The notes below the pieces were generated by a model, which was not told where the DNA came from, ran no database searches, and worked only from the letters and a program-made list of their open reading frames with translations. A DNA stretch of 64,000 nucleotides from Temnothorax longispinosus (taxonomy: Eukaryota > Arthropoda > Insecta > Hymenoptera > Formicidae): assembly GCF_030848805.1 (NCBI RefSeq), contig NC_092364.1, positions 10,937,650-11,001,649 of the forward strand. Direction: 5' to 3'. Position numbers and translations under genes: made by a program. Positions 12,500 through 24,448 of the stretch are shown here, in pieces; the first letter of the stretch is position 1; every line of letters starts with the position of its first letter.

Positions 12500-13487
12500 T
12501 CTAACGAGGCATCTGTACGACATATCTGTCAAAGCTCGTTCTTTGAAACGGCTTCATAGATCGCAAAATCCTTTTACAGGAGTAAAGTTTAGGTACTAAT
12601 GAAGGGTGGGATTGTAAAATAATTAGTAATAATTAAAAAAAATGTAAAAATGCCTAACGAGATATCTGTACCACATACCTTTCAAAGCTCGTTCTTTGAA
12701 ATGGCTTCATAGATCGCAAAATCCTTTTACAGCTAGAAGTAAAGTTTAGGTATTAATGAAGGGTGGGATTGTAAAATAATTAGTAATAATTAAAAAAAAT
12801 GTAAAAATGCCTAACGAGAGATATCTGTACCACATATCTGTCAAAGCTTGTTCTTTGAAACGGCTTCATAGATCGCAAAATCCTTTTACAGGAGTAAAGT
12901 TTAGGTACTAATGAAGGGTGGGATTGTAAAATAATTAGTAATAATTGAAAAAAATGTAAAAATGTCTAACGAGATATCTATATCATACATATATCTGTCC
13001 TGGTCCAATTGCTGTGTACATACGAACCAGACAATGTAGCCAACCGCCCAACCCCGAAACTGCCCACAGCTGCGTGCGCCATCGCGCCATCTCTCGCAAG
13101 ATCCGTGAACTACTGTGACATGATTGCTGCTCTGCGTGAATATTTTTGTGAAAAATATACACGATCGTTTCAAAGCTCTCATTTTTATTCCAGGCTTTCA
13201 ATCTCAATTTCAAAGGTACGACGTTATTGTTTGTGCACGTCTTCTGAAGGGTGGGAATGTTTCATTTCGTACATATTACTTATACAACTGTTTATATTAG
13301 AAAATAAGGTTATGAGGTGACAGCATTTAAAAATTTTTTTCAATTATTACTAATTATTTGACAATCCCACCCTTCATTAGTACCTCTACTTTACTCCTGT
13401 AAATAAGGATTTTGCGATCTGTAAAGCCGTTTCAAAATGAGACCTTTGACTGTAATTGTCGGTAATTTGAACGGCTTTAGCATCCCC
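12500..13487. mobile_element. Partial TTAA-flanked element with 155-bp tandem units
   Basis: Three direct units of about 154-158 bp carry the landmarks CTTCATAGATCGCAAAATCC at about 12552, 12705 and 12863, and GAAGGGTGGGATTGTAAAAT. An inverted copy of the unit lies at about 13335-13440. The right end is GCTTTAGCATCCCC followed by TTAA at 13488-13491. The end sequence relates to the elements at 1087, 39287 and 57493. The left end is missing or diverged. Confidence 0.55.
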
Positions 13488-13811
13488 TTAATTTTAATGC
13501 TCAAATTGTGTGTGCGTATCTCCAATTTTATAATTATTTTTTTGGCCAGTCCATGAACACATGGATGCTAAGTCATCAGAAAATGTAGCACTCAAACTTT
13601 TTCTAATAAAATCTTTTTCATGTTTTCCTTCAATTAACATAACTTTGTTCACCTGAAAAATTTATACTTGTAATTCTATATAATGCAGTATATTATTATA
13701 AATTGCAAGGAAAATAATTCAAAAGACTTTTAAAATATAATAACACATATTATAGGATATTATAGAACATATTAAAGGATATATACTATAGATATAAGTT
13801 TGTAAGATTAA

Positions 13812-14041
13812 GAGCCACCGCACAAGACTCTCGTATGGTCACGTAGCGTAACATAACGTGAGCCAACGCACAAGAAACGTATTGGTTACGGCCGTTACGG
13901 CGTTATACGTTTCTTGTGCGTTGATCTACGTTACGTTACCATACGAGAGCTTGTGCGGAGGCTCTAACCGATACGTTTCTTGTGCGTTGATTCACGTTAC
14001 GTTACGCTACGTGACCATACGAGAGTCTTGTGCGGTGGCTC
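13812..14041. mobile_element. PIF/Harbinger-like MITE with TAA duplication
   Basis: The ends GAGCCACCGCACAAGACTC and GAGTCTTGTGCGGTGGCTC are inverted repeats. TAA precedes (13809-13811) and follows (14042-14044). A third internal inverted copy of the end region occurs near 13935-13970. A 3-bp TWA duplication is typical of PIF/Harbinger elements; with no transposase here, the assignment rests on that. A sister copy is at 24916-25312. Confidence 0.7.
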
Positions 14042-14044
14042 TAA

Positions 14045-14539
14045 GGCTCCTGGGTAGTCACCGCGGCCATATTGGATTCTTACTATTGAGGCGAGAAAAA
14101 CACCCAATTTTGTTGTGCATGCCATTTTTAAATAAAAAGACATTTCAATAAAACATCACTATAGATCGTTTCAGAACACTTCCGAAATTGGCCGAAAACT
14201 ACCCTTTTCCCTCGACAATAAACAAACAGCCATAAAACGAAGCCTAAACATACAGGGAAAAATAGCTGTTTAACGACTATCGAAAGGAGGTGAAAACATT
14301 CCTTCCGCATGCAAATCTTACTTTTCGGCCAATTTTACGACTTTCACGAATACGTTAAACGTTAGAGCACAAGCACAGAGCGAATAATAAAGAAATAGCA
14401 CGCACAACAAAATAGGTTGTCAACATGTCACAAGACAGAATTCTCCATTGGAGAGAGTGAGAGCAGAGAGTTTTGATTTCTGCCGCGATGGTACGTCGCC
14501 ACCGTCAACGCAGAGTTCTCGGCTCAGGGACCAGGAGCC
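14045..14539. mobile_element. TTAA element with GGCTCCTGG ends
   Basis: It starts GGCTCCTGG and ends CCAGGAGCC followed by TTAA (14540-14543). Its left TTAA (13808-13811) is separated from it because the MITE at 13812-14041 inserted into that TTAA. Removing the MITE and one TAA restores TTAA directly before GGCTCCTGG. A TTAA duplication suggests piggyBac- or Kolobok-type mobilisation. Confidence 0.65.
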
Positions 14540-15401
14540 TTAAGAGTCAGAGTAACCATTTTTGGTTTTGGACGCATTGGGTGCTCCTCCTCAAGATTCT
14601 ATTTAATAGTTTTACACATAAAACATACAGTTGAATACATTATAGAGATTAATACAAATACATTTTGATTTTTGAAGGACATATGACATACCATATTTGA
14701 AAACTTTACCGACAAAATTCTACCTTCTTTTAGAAAGTTTACATATATCGTATTGGTTGCATAGAATTACAAATCCTTTTACATAATAAAAATAGGTGTA
14801 AATCAATTAGAACATTTGCTCAATATATCACAAAAATGATTAAAAAATTTCAAAATAAAGATCTCGAGCTCTGTGAGTGTAAATATTTATCTGTTACAAA
14901 AATTGTACAACTTTTACATATTATCAGTATGTTTGCTCCGTTAAAGAAAATTGTAAAAAAATATTACTGTATCATTTCCATTAAATTTAAAAGCTTAAAA
15001 ATATATGAAAAGTTTGCAAAAAGATTTTTATATATAAATACTTATAGCTTATACTTAAGCTTTCTGCTAAATATGGTAAAACAAAGCAACATACATTTAT
15101 ATATAGAAGATCTATATGCATAAAATACTTGAACAATATAGTGTGAATGCGTTAGTACTTATTTGATATGACGTTTGGATGATTTTGTCTGTATGTTACT
15201 GACACTTTTAGAGTTTTTCATCTATTTTTTCATCTAATAAATTGTCATAAACAAAAAATATATGCATATGTTACGCCACAATCAAAATAACTATAAACAT
15301 AGTAGATATCAGATAATGCGCAATTACTATCTTTGCTATAGGCACTACATTGAAAATAATACCAAAAAATCGGTAAAAATTACAAGTACTGGTGATCTCC
15401 C

Positions 15402-16399
15402 TTATAAAAATGTGCCCTTGAGTGCTCAATGGCGGTCAGTGGGAATGTATGGTTGCCCTACAGTTGCAATGCAAATTATATGGAAAAATTAATGGAAAAT
15501 ATTGAGTGGCAATAAGATGAATGGAAACGCAATGGCAAGATTTGAATGACAACTTTTTCCATACAGGCGTAATGGAAACTGCTAATGGCTTATGAAGGTT
15601 AAAACTTGTGTATGGAACTTGCAATGCGAATTATATGGAAAAGTTAATGGAAAATATTGAGTGGCAATAAGATGAATGGAAACACAATGGCAAGATTCGA
15701 ATGACAACCTTTTCCATACAGGCGTAATGGAAACTGCCAATGACTCATGAAGGATAAAATTTGTATGGAATTTTTCTACCTTCAGCTAATTTGTTTAGTG
15801 TGAATTGTAATGGAAATTCGTCAATGGTAAATGTGGCGGTTCGCGCCACCAGTGGTACATGCATCATCATCACGCCCGCGCGGTAACTGTATTACCGGCA
15901 GTTCGCATCGACGGCGCTAGGCGTCGCATCGTTCATGCATTCTCTCAAATTCAAGGTTCGGGACGGACTGGTATATGTATGAGACCCCCTACGGGACACC
16001 GAGGCAGATATTTTCAGGCGCTAGTCGCCTAAGGCAAGAGCTCCTATTAGATTGTCCGTTGAACCAAAGGCAATGGGAAATGAAGGCATTTATATTAAAG
16101 ACAAAATAGTACCATTTATTAAAATGCCATTGAATTCTTATTGTTTCAGACGCAATGGAAATAAAGGCATTTTTGCCAAAGATCCACACAAAATCCCATT
16201 GGTATTGCCAGTGTTAATACCAATGGCAATGCTAATGGCAATACCAACGGCAAAACCAGTGGCAATACCAATAGCAATACCAATGGGATTTTGTGTGGAA
16301 CTTTTTATCTTTGGCAAAAATGCCTTCATTTCCATTGCGTCTGGAACAATGGGAATTCAATGGCATTTTTTAATGGCAATGAAGGGCACATTTTTATAA
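15402..16399. mobile_element. 1-kb element with 18-bp perfect terminal inverted repeats
   Basis: TTATAAAAATGTGCCCTT at 15402-15419 is the exact reverse complement of 16382-16399. Inside are a direct duplication of about 155 bp (15465-15790), a GC-rich module (15836-16010) that recurs inverted at 62735-62900, and a palindrome (about 16120-16200 against 16290-16375) built around CCAATGGCAATACC words. No transposase frame is visible. From 14540 to 15400 I see only AT-rich sequence. Confidence 0.65.
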
Positions 16400-16660
16400 C
16401 TCTTTGTCGACTCTAAATTGCAAATATTATATTTACTACTCTTGGAGAGAAAGGGAGAAAGAGGGAGAGAAAAGGGAGGGAGAAAGAGAGGGAGGGAGAG
16501 GAGATATCTCTTACAGTCTTTTCTCTTAATTCTTAAATTTTCAAAGTCTGATTTTATTGTGTAAATTTATATCTACTACGATTATGTAACTACTAACCGG
16601 AAATGTTATTTGTAAATGTTTATAGAATTAATTATAATTGTGATAAGAAGCTTTACTTAC

Positions 16661-16827
16661 AACTTGCATGAAAGCTTCTTGATCAGTTTTTAGCATATCT
16701 TCAAAAGTCAGAAAATTGTCAATGAAAGATAAGGGGAGATATTGTCCAATCTTTGTATCTTGTACAATACTTTTCTTAGAATATTGCTCAGCCTCGCGGT
16801 CCGAGTACATCAAGAATATGTTCGATC
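16661..16827 (-). CDS. Possible orphan coding exon
   Basis: I do not recognise this protein. The frame encodes 55 residues of normal, non-repetitive composition, including SDREAEQYSKKSIVQDTKIG, QYLPLSFIDNFLTFEDML and KTDQEAFMQV. It ends exactly at a consensus donor (GTAAGT, reverse complement of 16655-16660) and is preceded by an AG at 16828-16829, so it looks like an internal exon. No neighbouring exon of the same protein was found, so it could be an orphan exon of a larger gene or a displaced fragment. Confidence 0.35.
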
Positions 16828-16919
16828 CTTAATACTTGGTATATTTCTTTTCTTCTGCAAATCTCTCTCTTATATAGGTCGAAAAATAGATCTTGAATCA
16901 CCAGCTACCTATTTACAGC

Positions 16920-17410
16920 ACATATAGATAATTGAGTTCTTATCATTAATATGCAAGTTTTAAAATATAATAATTACTTACCCATATAAAAATATTGTAT
17001 ACAATTAAAAGCGCTCGACAGCACAAGCACAAACATACGTATATATGACACACTCACGCATCATACGTATGTAAGATAATGCGACTACAGTCTCCAGAAC
17101 TATTACTGCATGCTTCCGATTGGCTGTCGCAACAAGCGTGCGTCTGCTCATGATCTCGACGCGCTCAAACAGCTGAAAATAATCGGCAGTAAATTGCAAG
17201 AAAATAGCAAATAATTCCACTATATAGCTTCTACCGATACCCAAAAAACGTTATTTGTAGTTAACCTAAATTATAGGTTATAGATCATCATATCAGCTAC
17301 TATTCATAGCACGTATGGTTAATTGAGTTCTTATTATTAATATACAACTTTTAGAATATAATAGTTACTTACTTATATATAAATATACTGTAAATAAAGA
17401 GCACTTTGCA
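16920..17410. repeat. Imperfect direct duplication
   Basis: The text around TTGAGTTCTTATCATTAATA near 16930 and the following acttactta/aaaatattgta stretch recur about 395 bp later near 17325. No gene is supported between 16830 and 17810. Confidence 0.4.
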
Positions 17411-17818
17411 CTGCTCAATCCACAATGCTAATGGCACAATGCTAATGGCGTGTATACGCACTCACGCATCGTACGTAAATGTACATACGCATCATGGCTG
17501 TCGCGATGAGCGTTGCGCACAATATAAAACAATAACATTCTAACAACAGAAAATTAATATACTACCAACGTTATTTCCAAGTTCAAATTACAAGGAATTT
17601 TGAACTGTTGCATTAATCTCAAATAAATGTCAGAGTAACATTTGAAAAATATTTTCTGTAACGTTTTTAAAATATTTTAACAACATTCAGAAAAATCATA
17701 TTACGAAATAATATTTTTCAAATATGTCTATAATATTATTAAAAAACGTTTAAAAAATACACATAAAGTCAATATTTCTAAACGTTAATTTAATGTTCCT
17801 TGCTTACTGAGTCATTAT

Positions 17819-18092
17819 TTATTATGTATTATGTATTATGTATTATGTATTATGTATTATGTATTATGTAATATTTGCAACAATACTAGTAGAAATTTAG
17901 ACCTTTATCAATATAAATATTTATCAATATTTGCACAATTTATTTTTAATATCTCTTATATATATGACGAAATCTGGATGAAATTGGGAATGTTGCAGTT
18001 ATGTATTATATAATGTAATATTTGCAACAATACTAGTAGAAATTTAGACCTTTATCAACATTAATATTTATCAATATTTGCACAATTTATTT
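17819..18092. repeat. TTATGTA heptamer array and duplicated flank
   Basis: Seven to eight copies of TTATGTA (17819-17872) are followed by a block containing GCAACAATACTAGTAGAAAT at about 17877, repeated at about 18023. Together they form a recent tandem duplication. Confidence 0.7.
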
Positions 18093-18182
18093 TTAAATTT
18101 CAGCGAGACAGCAACGTTAATTATAAGGAATGATCTTATAAGCGCAATAACAAAACTAAAAAACAAAACTCTAAATCATTCC

Positions 18183-18390
18183 AGTAAGTAAAAAATGACT
18201 CGTCGAATCGACGTCAAATCAATGTCGAATCGATGAGTAATTTCAACATCCAATTAAAAGTATCATATTGATATCATTTCATTATCAATATCAATATGAT
18301 ACTTTTAATCCGATGTTGAAATGACTCATTGATTCAACATCGATTCGGCATCGATTCGACATCGATTTGACGAGTCATTTTTTTACTACT
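18183..18390. mobile_element. Palindromic MITE
   Basis: AAAAAATGACTCGTCGAATC at the left faces GACGAGTCATTTTTTTACTA at the right. The arms extend through CAACATCGATTCG-type words to a centre of ATCATATTGATATC near 18275. No open frame. Confidence 0.65.
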
Positions 18391-18404
18391 TGGATGGGTG
18401 ACCG
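18387..18404 (+). other. 18-bp 5S rRNA-like box C segment
   Basis: TACTTGGATGGGTGACCG matches the internal control region of 5S rRNA genes. The rest of a 5S gene is absent on both sides, so it is at most a remnant, possibly from a 5S-derived SINE, and touches the right end of the palindromic MITE. Confidence 0.3.
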
Positions 18405-18764
18405 GTTACCGACTGAGAGAGCGGATTTTTTCAGGCGGGCGACTGTACACACACGGCATAGATGTTATACATAATTAATACTACTTATTCAAAGAAATCT
18501 GATTTATCTTATATAAATGACATGCTTGTGGCCAAAGTGTTTGGCATTTACTTTTAACGCGTAACGTTGTTATAACATTTTTTTTGGAATCTTGTAATGA
18601 AATATTTCTGCAATGTTTCTGTAATTTTTCTGTACTGTATGAAAACTAAAAAATTAATGAATTTCTGGAAATGCTGCAAATCCTTCCAAGTTTCACAGTC
18701 CCCACATTAATCTGCAATTGAGAGGCCCATCTACAGCACCTGCACCTGCACTGTAGTATATTCT

Positions 18765-19131
18765 AGTAACCGCTGGAATGTCGCGGGAGCTGAATGCAGG
18801 CCAAACGGCATAATGCGGAAGTGAAAGAGTCCTTTCCCGGGTACGGTGAATGTGGTGATCGGTCGGCTCGCCTGGGTAAGGGGTACCTGCCAGTACCCGC
18901 TTTTGAGGTCGAGCGTGGTCAGGTATTTCGCCCCCCGCAACTTGTCGAGCGTCGCGGTGATTTGGGGGAGGGGGTAAGCGTCCGTCTCGGTCGCGTCATT
19001 CACGCGGCGGAAGTCTATGCAGAACCGGTGGCTTCAATCTTTTTTCCGTACTACGACGACCGGGGAACTCCAGGCCCTGTCAGACCGCTCGATTACCCCC
19101 TCTCTCTCCATTTTCTCGACTTCGGCGTTAA
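18765..19131 (-). pseudogene. pol: Ty3/gypsy reverse transcriptase fragment
   Basis: The frame carries AEVEKMEREGVIERSD, SSPVVVVRKKD, a stop, SHRFCIDFRRVNDAT, LDLKSGYWQVPL and FGLHSAPATFQRL, the N-terminal half of a Ty3/gypsy reverse transcriptase. The stop after KKD replaces the glycine usual at that site. The sequence is cut off at about 18765, before the catalytic YxDD box. It is the direct continuation of the gag-pol frame ending MQAIIN near 20026, from which it is separated by the MITE at 19132-20021. Confidence 0.85.
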
Positions 19132-20021
19132 CCCTTCGCTGGTAACGTCTTTTTCGGCTCCTGTAACTGGTAACGTCGGGTCACTCGTGTCCGACGCCTA
19201 AAAAATACTTTAAAGTGTTCTAAAAATATCTGAAAAAATTCATGTTACCTTATTAACTATCCTACTTTAAGGATCAATCGCTATATTGCCGATTTTTTTA
19301 TTTGTTTAAACAATATATTTATATAAACAAATAAAAACGTGAAAAATGGACCATTTTTTTCAAAAAATCGTAATTTTGGCAAAAATTAATATATTTTAAA
19401 AAACCAAACGGGAAATTAAAGTTTAAGAATAGTACTTTAAAGAAAAAAATATTAGAAGTATGTATAAATTAATGGGATGCTTAAGTTTTGAGCATCAAAA
19501 TCACGTTTTTTGAAAGTACGTAAATAGGTACAAATTACAGTAAAATACACATTTTATTCATTTTTAATCAATTTTATTCATGAAAATGTAATAAATCACA
19601 ATTATTTATTACAAAATTATAAAAAAGTACAAAAATATGAAAAAATTATTGTAATATCGAAGCTCTAAGATAGATTAATAGATTGATATTTATAGATAAC
19701 TAAGATTAATCTATCAATTCCCAATGAAAGAACATGAATTTTTAGTTAAAAAAACATCCAAATTAAAATAAACATTCTACTTACCTGCTATTTTCAATTA
19801 ACGTAACTGGTAACGTCGGGTCACTCGTGCACTTTCAAAATTTTGTCTGGCTCTTACAACGGCTGTTTACGCATTAGACCGTCGGCGCTTGGGGAGCTAG
19901 TAGCTTAGTAGTATACAATTTTTTTCAGTATAGTTTGGTCCCGCCCCCCTCCCTCCCTTCGAGCTACAGGGGACAGTCAGTTTCGCCAGGGCACGAGTGA
20001 CCCGACGTTACCAGCGAAGGG
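19132..20021. mobile_element. piggyBac-type MITE inside gypsy pol
   Basis: CCCTTCGCTGGTAACGTC (19132-19149) is the exact inverted repeat of 20004-20021, and TTAA flanks both sides (19128-19131, 20022-20025). Removing the 890-bp insert and one TTAA restores the IINAE reading frame of the host reverse transcriptase. The subterminal word GTAACGTCGGGTCACTCGTG occurs three times (about 19167 and 19808 forward, about 19993 inverted). TTAA duplication and CCC...GGG ends are the piggyBac signature. No transposase, so non-autonomous. Confidence 0.88.
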
Positions 20022-20025
20022 TTAA

Positions 20026-21607
20026 TGATGGCCTGCATGGCCGGGTTTCGCGGTCGATATCGTTGCTTGATGGGCTCGATATTTTCTTTTATGCGTATAT
20101 GGTGGGTGGCTTTGTCGGTCGGTCCGGTTATCTGGTCGAAGAAGGAAAGTTCCTCCGTGAGGAATTCTCGGAGCCTCTCCTCTTCGTCTGGGGTCCGCGG
20201 GGTGATACCCTCGGTCATCGCGGTGGCGGGAGTTCGGTCGCGGGGGCTCGCGGTGTCCGGCGCGGGGATGTCGTGGCCGAGCTTCGCCCAAAAATCCACC
20301 CCGAGCAGTAGTGCACTCCTGAGGTTCGGCATAATTGTGAACGAGTGCCAAATTGTTCGGCCGGTGGTCTGTATCGGTAGCCGGACGCCGCCCGGCAGCG
20401 TTACGAGTTGTCCGTTGGCCAGCTGGACTTGCCCTTCGGCCCTTCGGCCGGCGTGACGGGGAAGCCGAGGGTTTGCGCGAGCTGGGCGGTGTGTTCGTTC
20501 GCGAATGAGATGTCTGAGCCGGTATCTAGTAAGGCGTCCAGCGGACGGTTGCGGATGTGTGTTTCTAGGTGCGGCCGGGGCGTGAACCTTACGGGGAGGA
20601 CCGGGGGTTTCCGCGGTCCCGGTTGCGTTTCCCGGTGGCGGGTGGCACTCTTTGGTCAGCACGCCGTCCTTGCCGCATTGCGAGCAAAATTTGCGGGCGG
20701 GGCGTCGACAGTCGAAGCGCGTGTGTCCCCGTTGCTTGCAGCGCCAGCAACATTCGCTTTTGTTATATATTGCAGCGGTGACCGGGGGGTCAGTGGGGGT
20801 TGTCGCGACGGTCCGTTTCTTTCGGTTTTGTTGCAAGCGTTCGAACTCCCCCGCCCGTTGCTGCAGCTCCCGGGGGCTGCGCACATCGCTCCGCTAGATG
20901 CGGTTTTGGTAGTCGGAATGCATATTTTCGTAGAGTTGCTCGACCTGTTCTTCGGTCGAGTAGCCCCCCGCCCTACGCACAAGGGTCAGCATTTGCGTCG
21001 CGTATTTTACGTACGGTTCCCCTTCTTTTTGTACGCGGTCGCGGATTTTGTTTGCTAGCTGCAGTCGGTATCGTCGCGGCAGGAACGTTTCTTTGAAATC
21101 GGCTATGAACTCCGCCCAGCGAGTCCAGTTTTCGCGGTTATTTCGGCACCACAGCAGTGCGTCCCCTCGGAGTAATTTGGGCAGACCGCGTAGCCAGTGC
21201 GCGTCGGGAAACTCGTAGGCGGTCCGTAATTCGTTGATTCGCTCCAGGAAGGCCCACGGGTTCTTCCCTTCAAAGTGCAACTTCCACTTCCGCATTTGGT
21301 TCATAATCTGCGTGGACGGGTCACTCGGGGGGTCGGCGTGTATTACCGTCACCGGGGTTAGCGGGGGGTCCTGATTTATTGTTAGGGCCGGGGGGTGGAG
21401 GGTTTTCCGTGCTTCGAACATCTCGGGTTTTTCGTTGATAAATTTACTCAATCGTTTCCGGAGGTCGTTGAGATTGCCCTCGGTGTCGAGTCCGAGTATT
21501 TCCATTTCATGCACGAGATCGCTCTTACTGAGCCGGTAATAATACTCCTTCATTTTGCCGGTTTCCCGGGTCTGCTCCTTACGGTCAAGTCCCTGTTCGG
21601 GCGCCAT
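20026..21607 (-). pseudogene. gag-pol: Ty3/gypsy Gag-protease-pol N-terminus
   Basis: Starts MAPEQGLDRKEQ at 21607 and runs through a capsid-like region (WAFLERINELR, WRGLPKLLRG-type text, WAEFIADFKETFLP, EQVEQLYENM) and the nucleocapsid knuckle CWRCKQRGHTRFDC, followed by a second cysteine motif CSQCGKDGVLTKEC. The protease active-site DTGSDISF lies near 20513-20530 but in a shifted frame; a duplicated CCTTCGGC near 20430-20447 helps restore the frame downstream (LLLGVDFWAKLG, then IKQRYRPRNPAMQAIIN). One in-frame TAG is at 20894-20896. With one stop and compensating frameshifts it cannot make an active polyprotein. Confidence 0.85.
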
Positions 21608-21699
21608 AAAACAACCTGGCTTCGAAGCGCGGATCTAGCTCACGGCTGGTCTGGGTTCGAAGGAGGCGCGGAGGAGCAGAAGCGTGACGGGGTCGGCAG

Positions 21700-22640
21700 A
21701 ATAAAGTGTATTGTCTCGGTTAACGAAAGCAACAAGGATTTATTCGATAACAAGTTCTCGCGATATTTACAACGGGTTAATGTACATAATCACAATGGTT
21801 CGCGATATTCGCAGCGAGTAGATCCGGACTCGGTAACAAAGGTTCGCGAGATCTACGATGGTTGGGCGTGCGCCAGATACAATAAGTGATGTGTCGCGGG
21901 CGGCGCGCGGTAAAGCGCGGTTCGTAAGTACGGGGCGGAGCCGGTGCTTTTGGCGGTCTCGCGGACCGAATCGTGTTACGATGGGTATCGGTACGGGCGG
22001 AGCCGGTTTTCCCGGGCGGTGCGGATCGGAGCGTGGGAAAATGGCGCGAGGCGTGGAGCGCGAGGCGCGGGTCCGATCGCGGCAATTCGGCGTGGTAGGC
22101 GGCGGGATTGAGCTTAGCGCGAGATCGACCACCGAGAAGCGCTCGGCGGTGGCTACGAGCGGCTACCGAGTAGCGACGGCAATCGCGAGCGCCGGGACGG
22201 TGCGGCGGAACGATCGGTGATTATGCCCGTATCACACTAGGCGATTGGCGATTGCGTTTACGTTTGCGTCTACGTCTTTTGACCAATCAGAACGGAAATC
22301 GCAAATCGCAATCGCCAGCAGCTACTTTCTGATTGGTCAAGAGACGTAAACGCAAACGTAGACGCAATCGCCAATCGCTAGTGTGATACGGGCATTACGG
22401 CGTCCCGACGCGCGACGCAGCGATTGCGTTTGGCAGTCTTCGGCCGCCTTCGGCACCGCTCGGCGCGGTGAGGCGGCCGTTCGCGGACTTTCTAACGTTA
22501 TATGGCGTAATTAAAAATACGTTGGGCACACCATGCCCGTTCTTCACCCCGCGGGTGGTTGGCTGGGTGGTTTCGGCGTGGTGTTCCTGCCGGAACGATG
22601 CATTTTTGAGGGTGCATCGTTACAAGTTGACTGCCTCGAC
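21700..22640 (-). mobile_element. Probable 5' LTR and leader of the gypsy element
   Basis: This GC-rich block lies just upstream of gag on the element's strand. It may start near 22635 with TGTAACGATGC and end near 21705 before text resembling a primer-binding site (CCGACCCCGTCACGC). It contains the MITE at 22224-22394. No second LTR survives in the window because pol is truncated, so the boundaries are inferred. Confidence 0.4.
22224..22394. mobile_element. Harbinger-like palindromic MITE, TTA duplication
   Basis: TGCCCGTATCACACTAG and CTAGTGTGATACGGGCA form the ends, with nearly complete pairing of both arms. TTA lies at 22221-22223 and 22395-22397. The centre contains TGACCAATCAGA and its inverse. 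Confidence 0.8.
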
Positions 22641-24448
22641 TGCGTGTGACAAATTTAAGCAATGGTATACTTCTACAAAATTGGAAGCCAGTCCGATATC
22701 ATATAAAGCAACCTGTGTACGAAATTTTTGTACAATAAAGAAAATATTTCTTTCCATTTACAATGTTCGTTATTAAGCAGACCTTAGAATTTTGAAGGAA
22801 AATGCAATTATCACGCATGGATGTTGAAAATGTGATTTTCCCGACTTGCAGGTTCCGAAATTGCTGGCAAAGGCAGACAGGGATGTGTTTTACTAGAGGA
22901 CCCTATCTGCATGAGGTTTAGAGCAACGAATTTGGATACGGTTATCGACGTGTGCAAAACTAAAATCATTTAGTTCCTCAGTATCTACATGTGCTATATG
23001 GGGATAGAGAGACGCGCAGACGTCGCGACCTGGGCCAAGCGAGAACTATATTGAAAATAATAGATATTCTTTATATATGTGGCTTTTTATTGGCCAATAT
23101 CATCAATGTCTCCCGCTTGGCCCAACGCACTCATTGGTTATTGGATCAAGGATGCGCAAGAGCACATTTTGTTTTCCTTCCACTATGGAGCCAACAATAC
23201 ACTTCAAGATTTTCGGGAGGACTTCGATACACTCGAGTATCGATTTAACATACTCTTTTTAAAGCCTAATGTGTCCACGATACTAGAAATCGCTTCGAGC
23301 CCTGGTGGAAAAATTTTACTGAAATTTCGCGGATGATGAAAGTAATATTTCAGCAAAATTGTTGAAAAGACGCTGAAATTTTACTGCAATTCCTCTGAAA
23401 GGGATTTTTTCAGCAAAAGTACTAAAAAGTCGTTGAAATTAAACTAAAATTTCTTCGTTTTGTCTGAAAATTTCTCTGAAAATAGGCTGCTCTGAAATTT
23501 CGCTACAAAATTATTTTCAGCCAAATTGCTGAAAATTGTTTGAAAATTCGTTACAATTTCTCCAAAAAGTTATCTGAAAATTTACTGATATTTCTCTACA
23601 ATTTCTCTAAAATTTCGCTGAAAAAAGATTTTCGGCCAAATTGCTGAATATTCGCTAAAAATTGTGTGAAATTAAATTGAAATTTCTCCGAAAATTTTTT
23701 TGAAAACGGTGATATTTCTCTGAAAACGTGTTGAACTTTTTCTGACATTTTGCTTAAAGTGTTGCATAATTGCTAAAAATACGCGGAAAGTGATCTTTCA
23801 GCAATTACTTTTTATGGAAAAAAAAATTTAAACATGTTTGAAGAATAATGAGATTATGTTTACATTTGTACATCTCAATAATATTTAACATTTATTTTGT
23901 TGCATTAATATGTTGATGTTTTTATAAAAAGGTGTTACAAAAATTATTGTAAGATATTAAAAATAGGATTTTTTATATTCAAGATTTTTCTAAAGATAAA
24001 AAAGGTTATTCAACTACAAACTGTTACTTTTACAAATAAGAGAGAAAAAAGGCAATTAGGGTCGGACGCGGTTCTTCGTGCGTGGAATCAGTTTATTCGT
24101 CTTCTTGAAGTACATTGATATGAACGTTTCGACTCATTTTTGAGTCATCCTCAGCATTAACAAAACGATTTGCCGCACGTTCTCCATGTCAACTGGCGAG
24201 CTTACAGACTCGAATTAACGTGGACCAAATGATCCTTATCTGTAATTTTTTAAGAATAATGAGATGAAATAAGAACGAAAAGCTTTATAGACTCACCAAA
24301 AGGTCAAAGTGAACGTGGGGCATGAAGCCGTATAACATAAAAATAGCGAGGGACTTCTTCGTCCCATCCACACATTACAACAGCAATGAAATGACAAAAA
24401 TTTTAAAAGGAAGAAGCGTGTTAACAAGTCAAACCGGTAACGTTTTAC
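22641..24448. other. No recognisable gene; degenerate CTGAAATTTC stretch
   Basis: At 23305-23790 variants of CTGAAATTTC/CTGAAAATT recur every 12-20 bp, as they do at 34730-35045. At 24037-24090 a block (GGCAATTAGGGTCGGACGCG) matches 33235-33290 in inverted orientation. The 85-codon frame at 23079-23336 is not recognised and lacks splice or start context, so I do not call it. Confidence 0.5.

Noticed and set aside
18387..18404. Complete 5S rRNA gene
   Set aside because: Only 18 bp match; boxes A and IE and the rest of the gene are absent.
20408..21058. Plus-strand 216-residue frame
   Set aside because: Antisense shadow of the GC-rich gypsy gag-pol.
23079..23336. 85-residue frame (starting MAFYWPISSMSP)
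   Set aside because: Not recognised, no conserved motif, overlapping frames equally open; insufficient support to call a gene.
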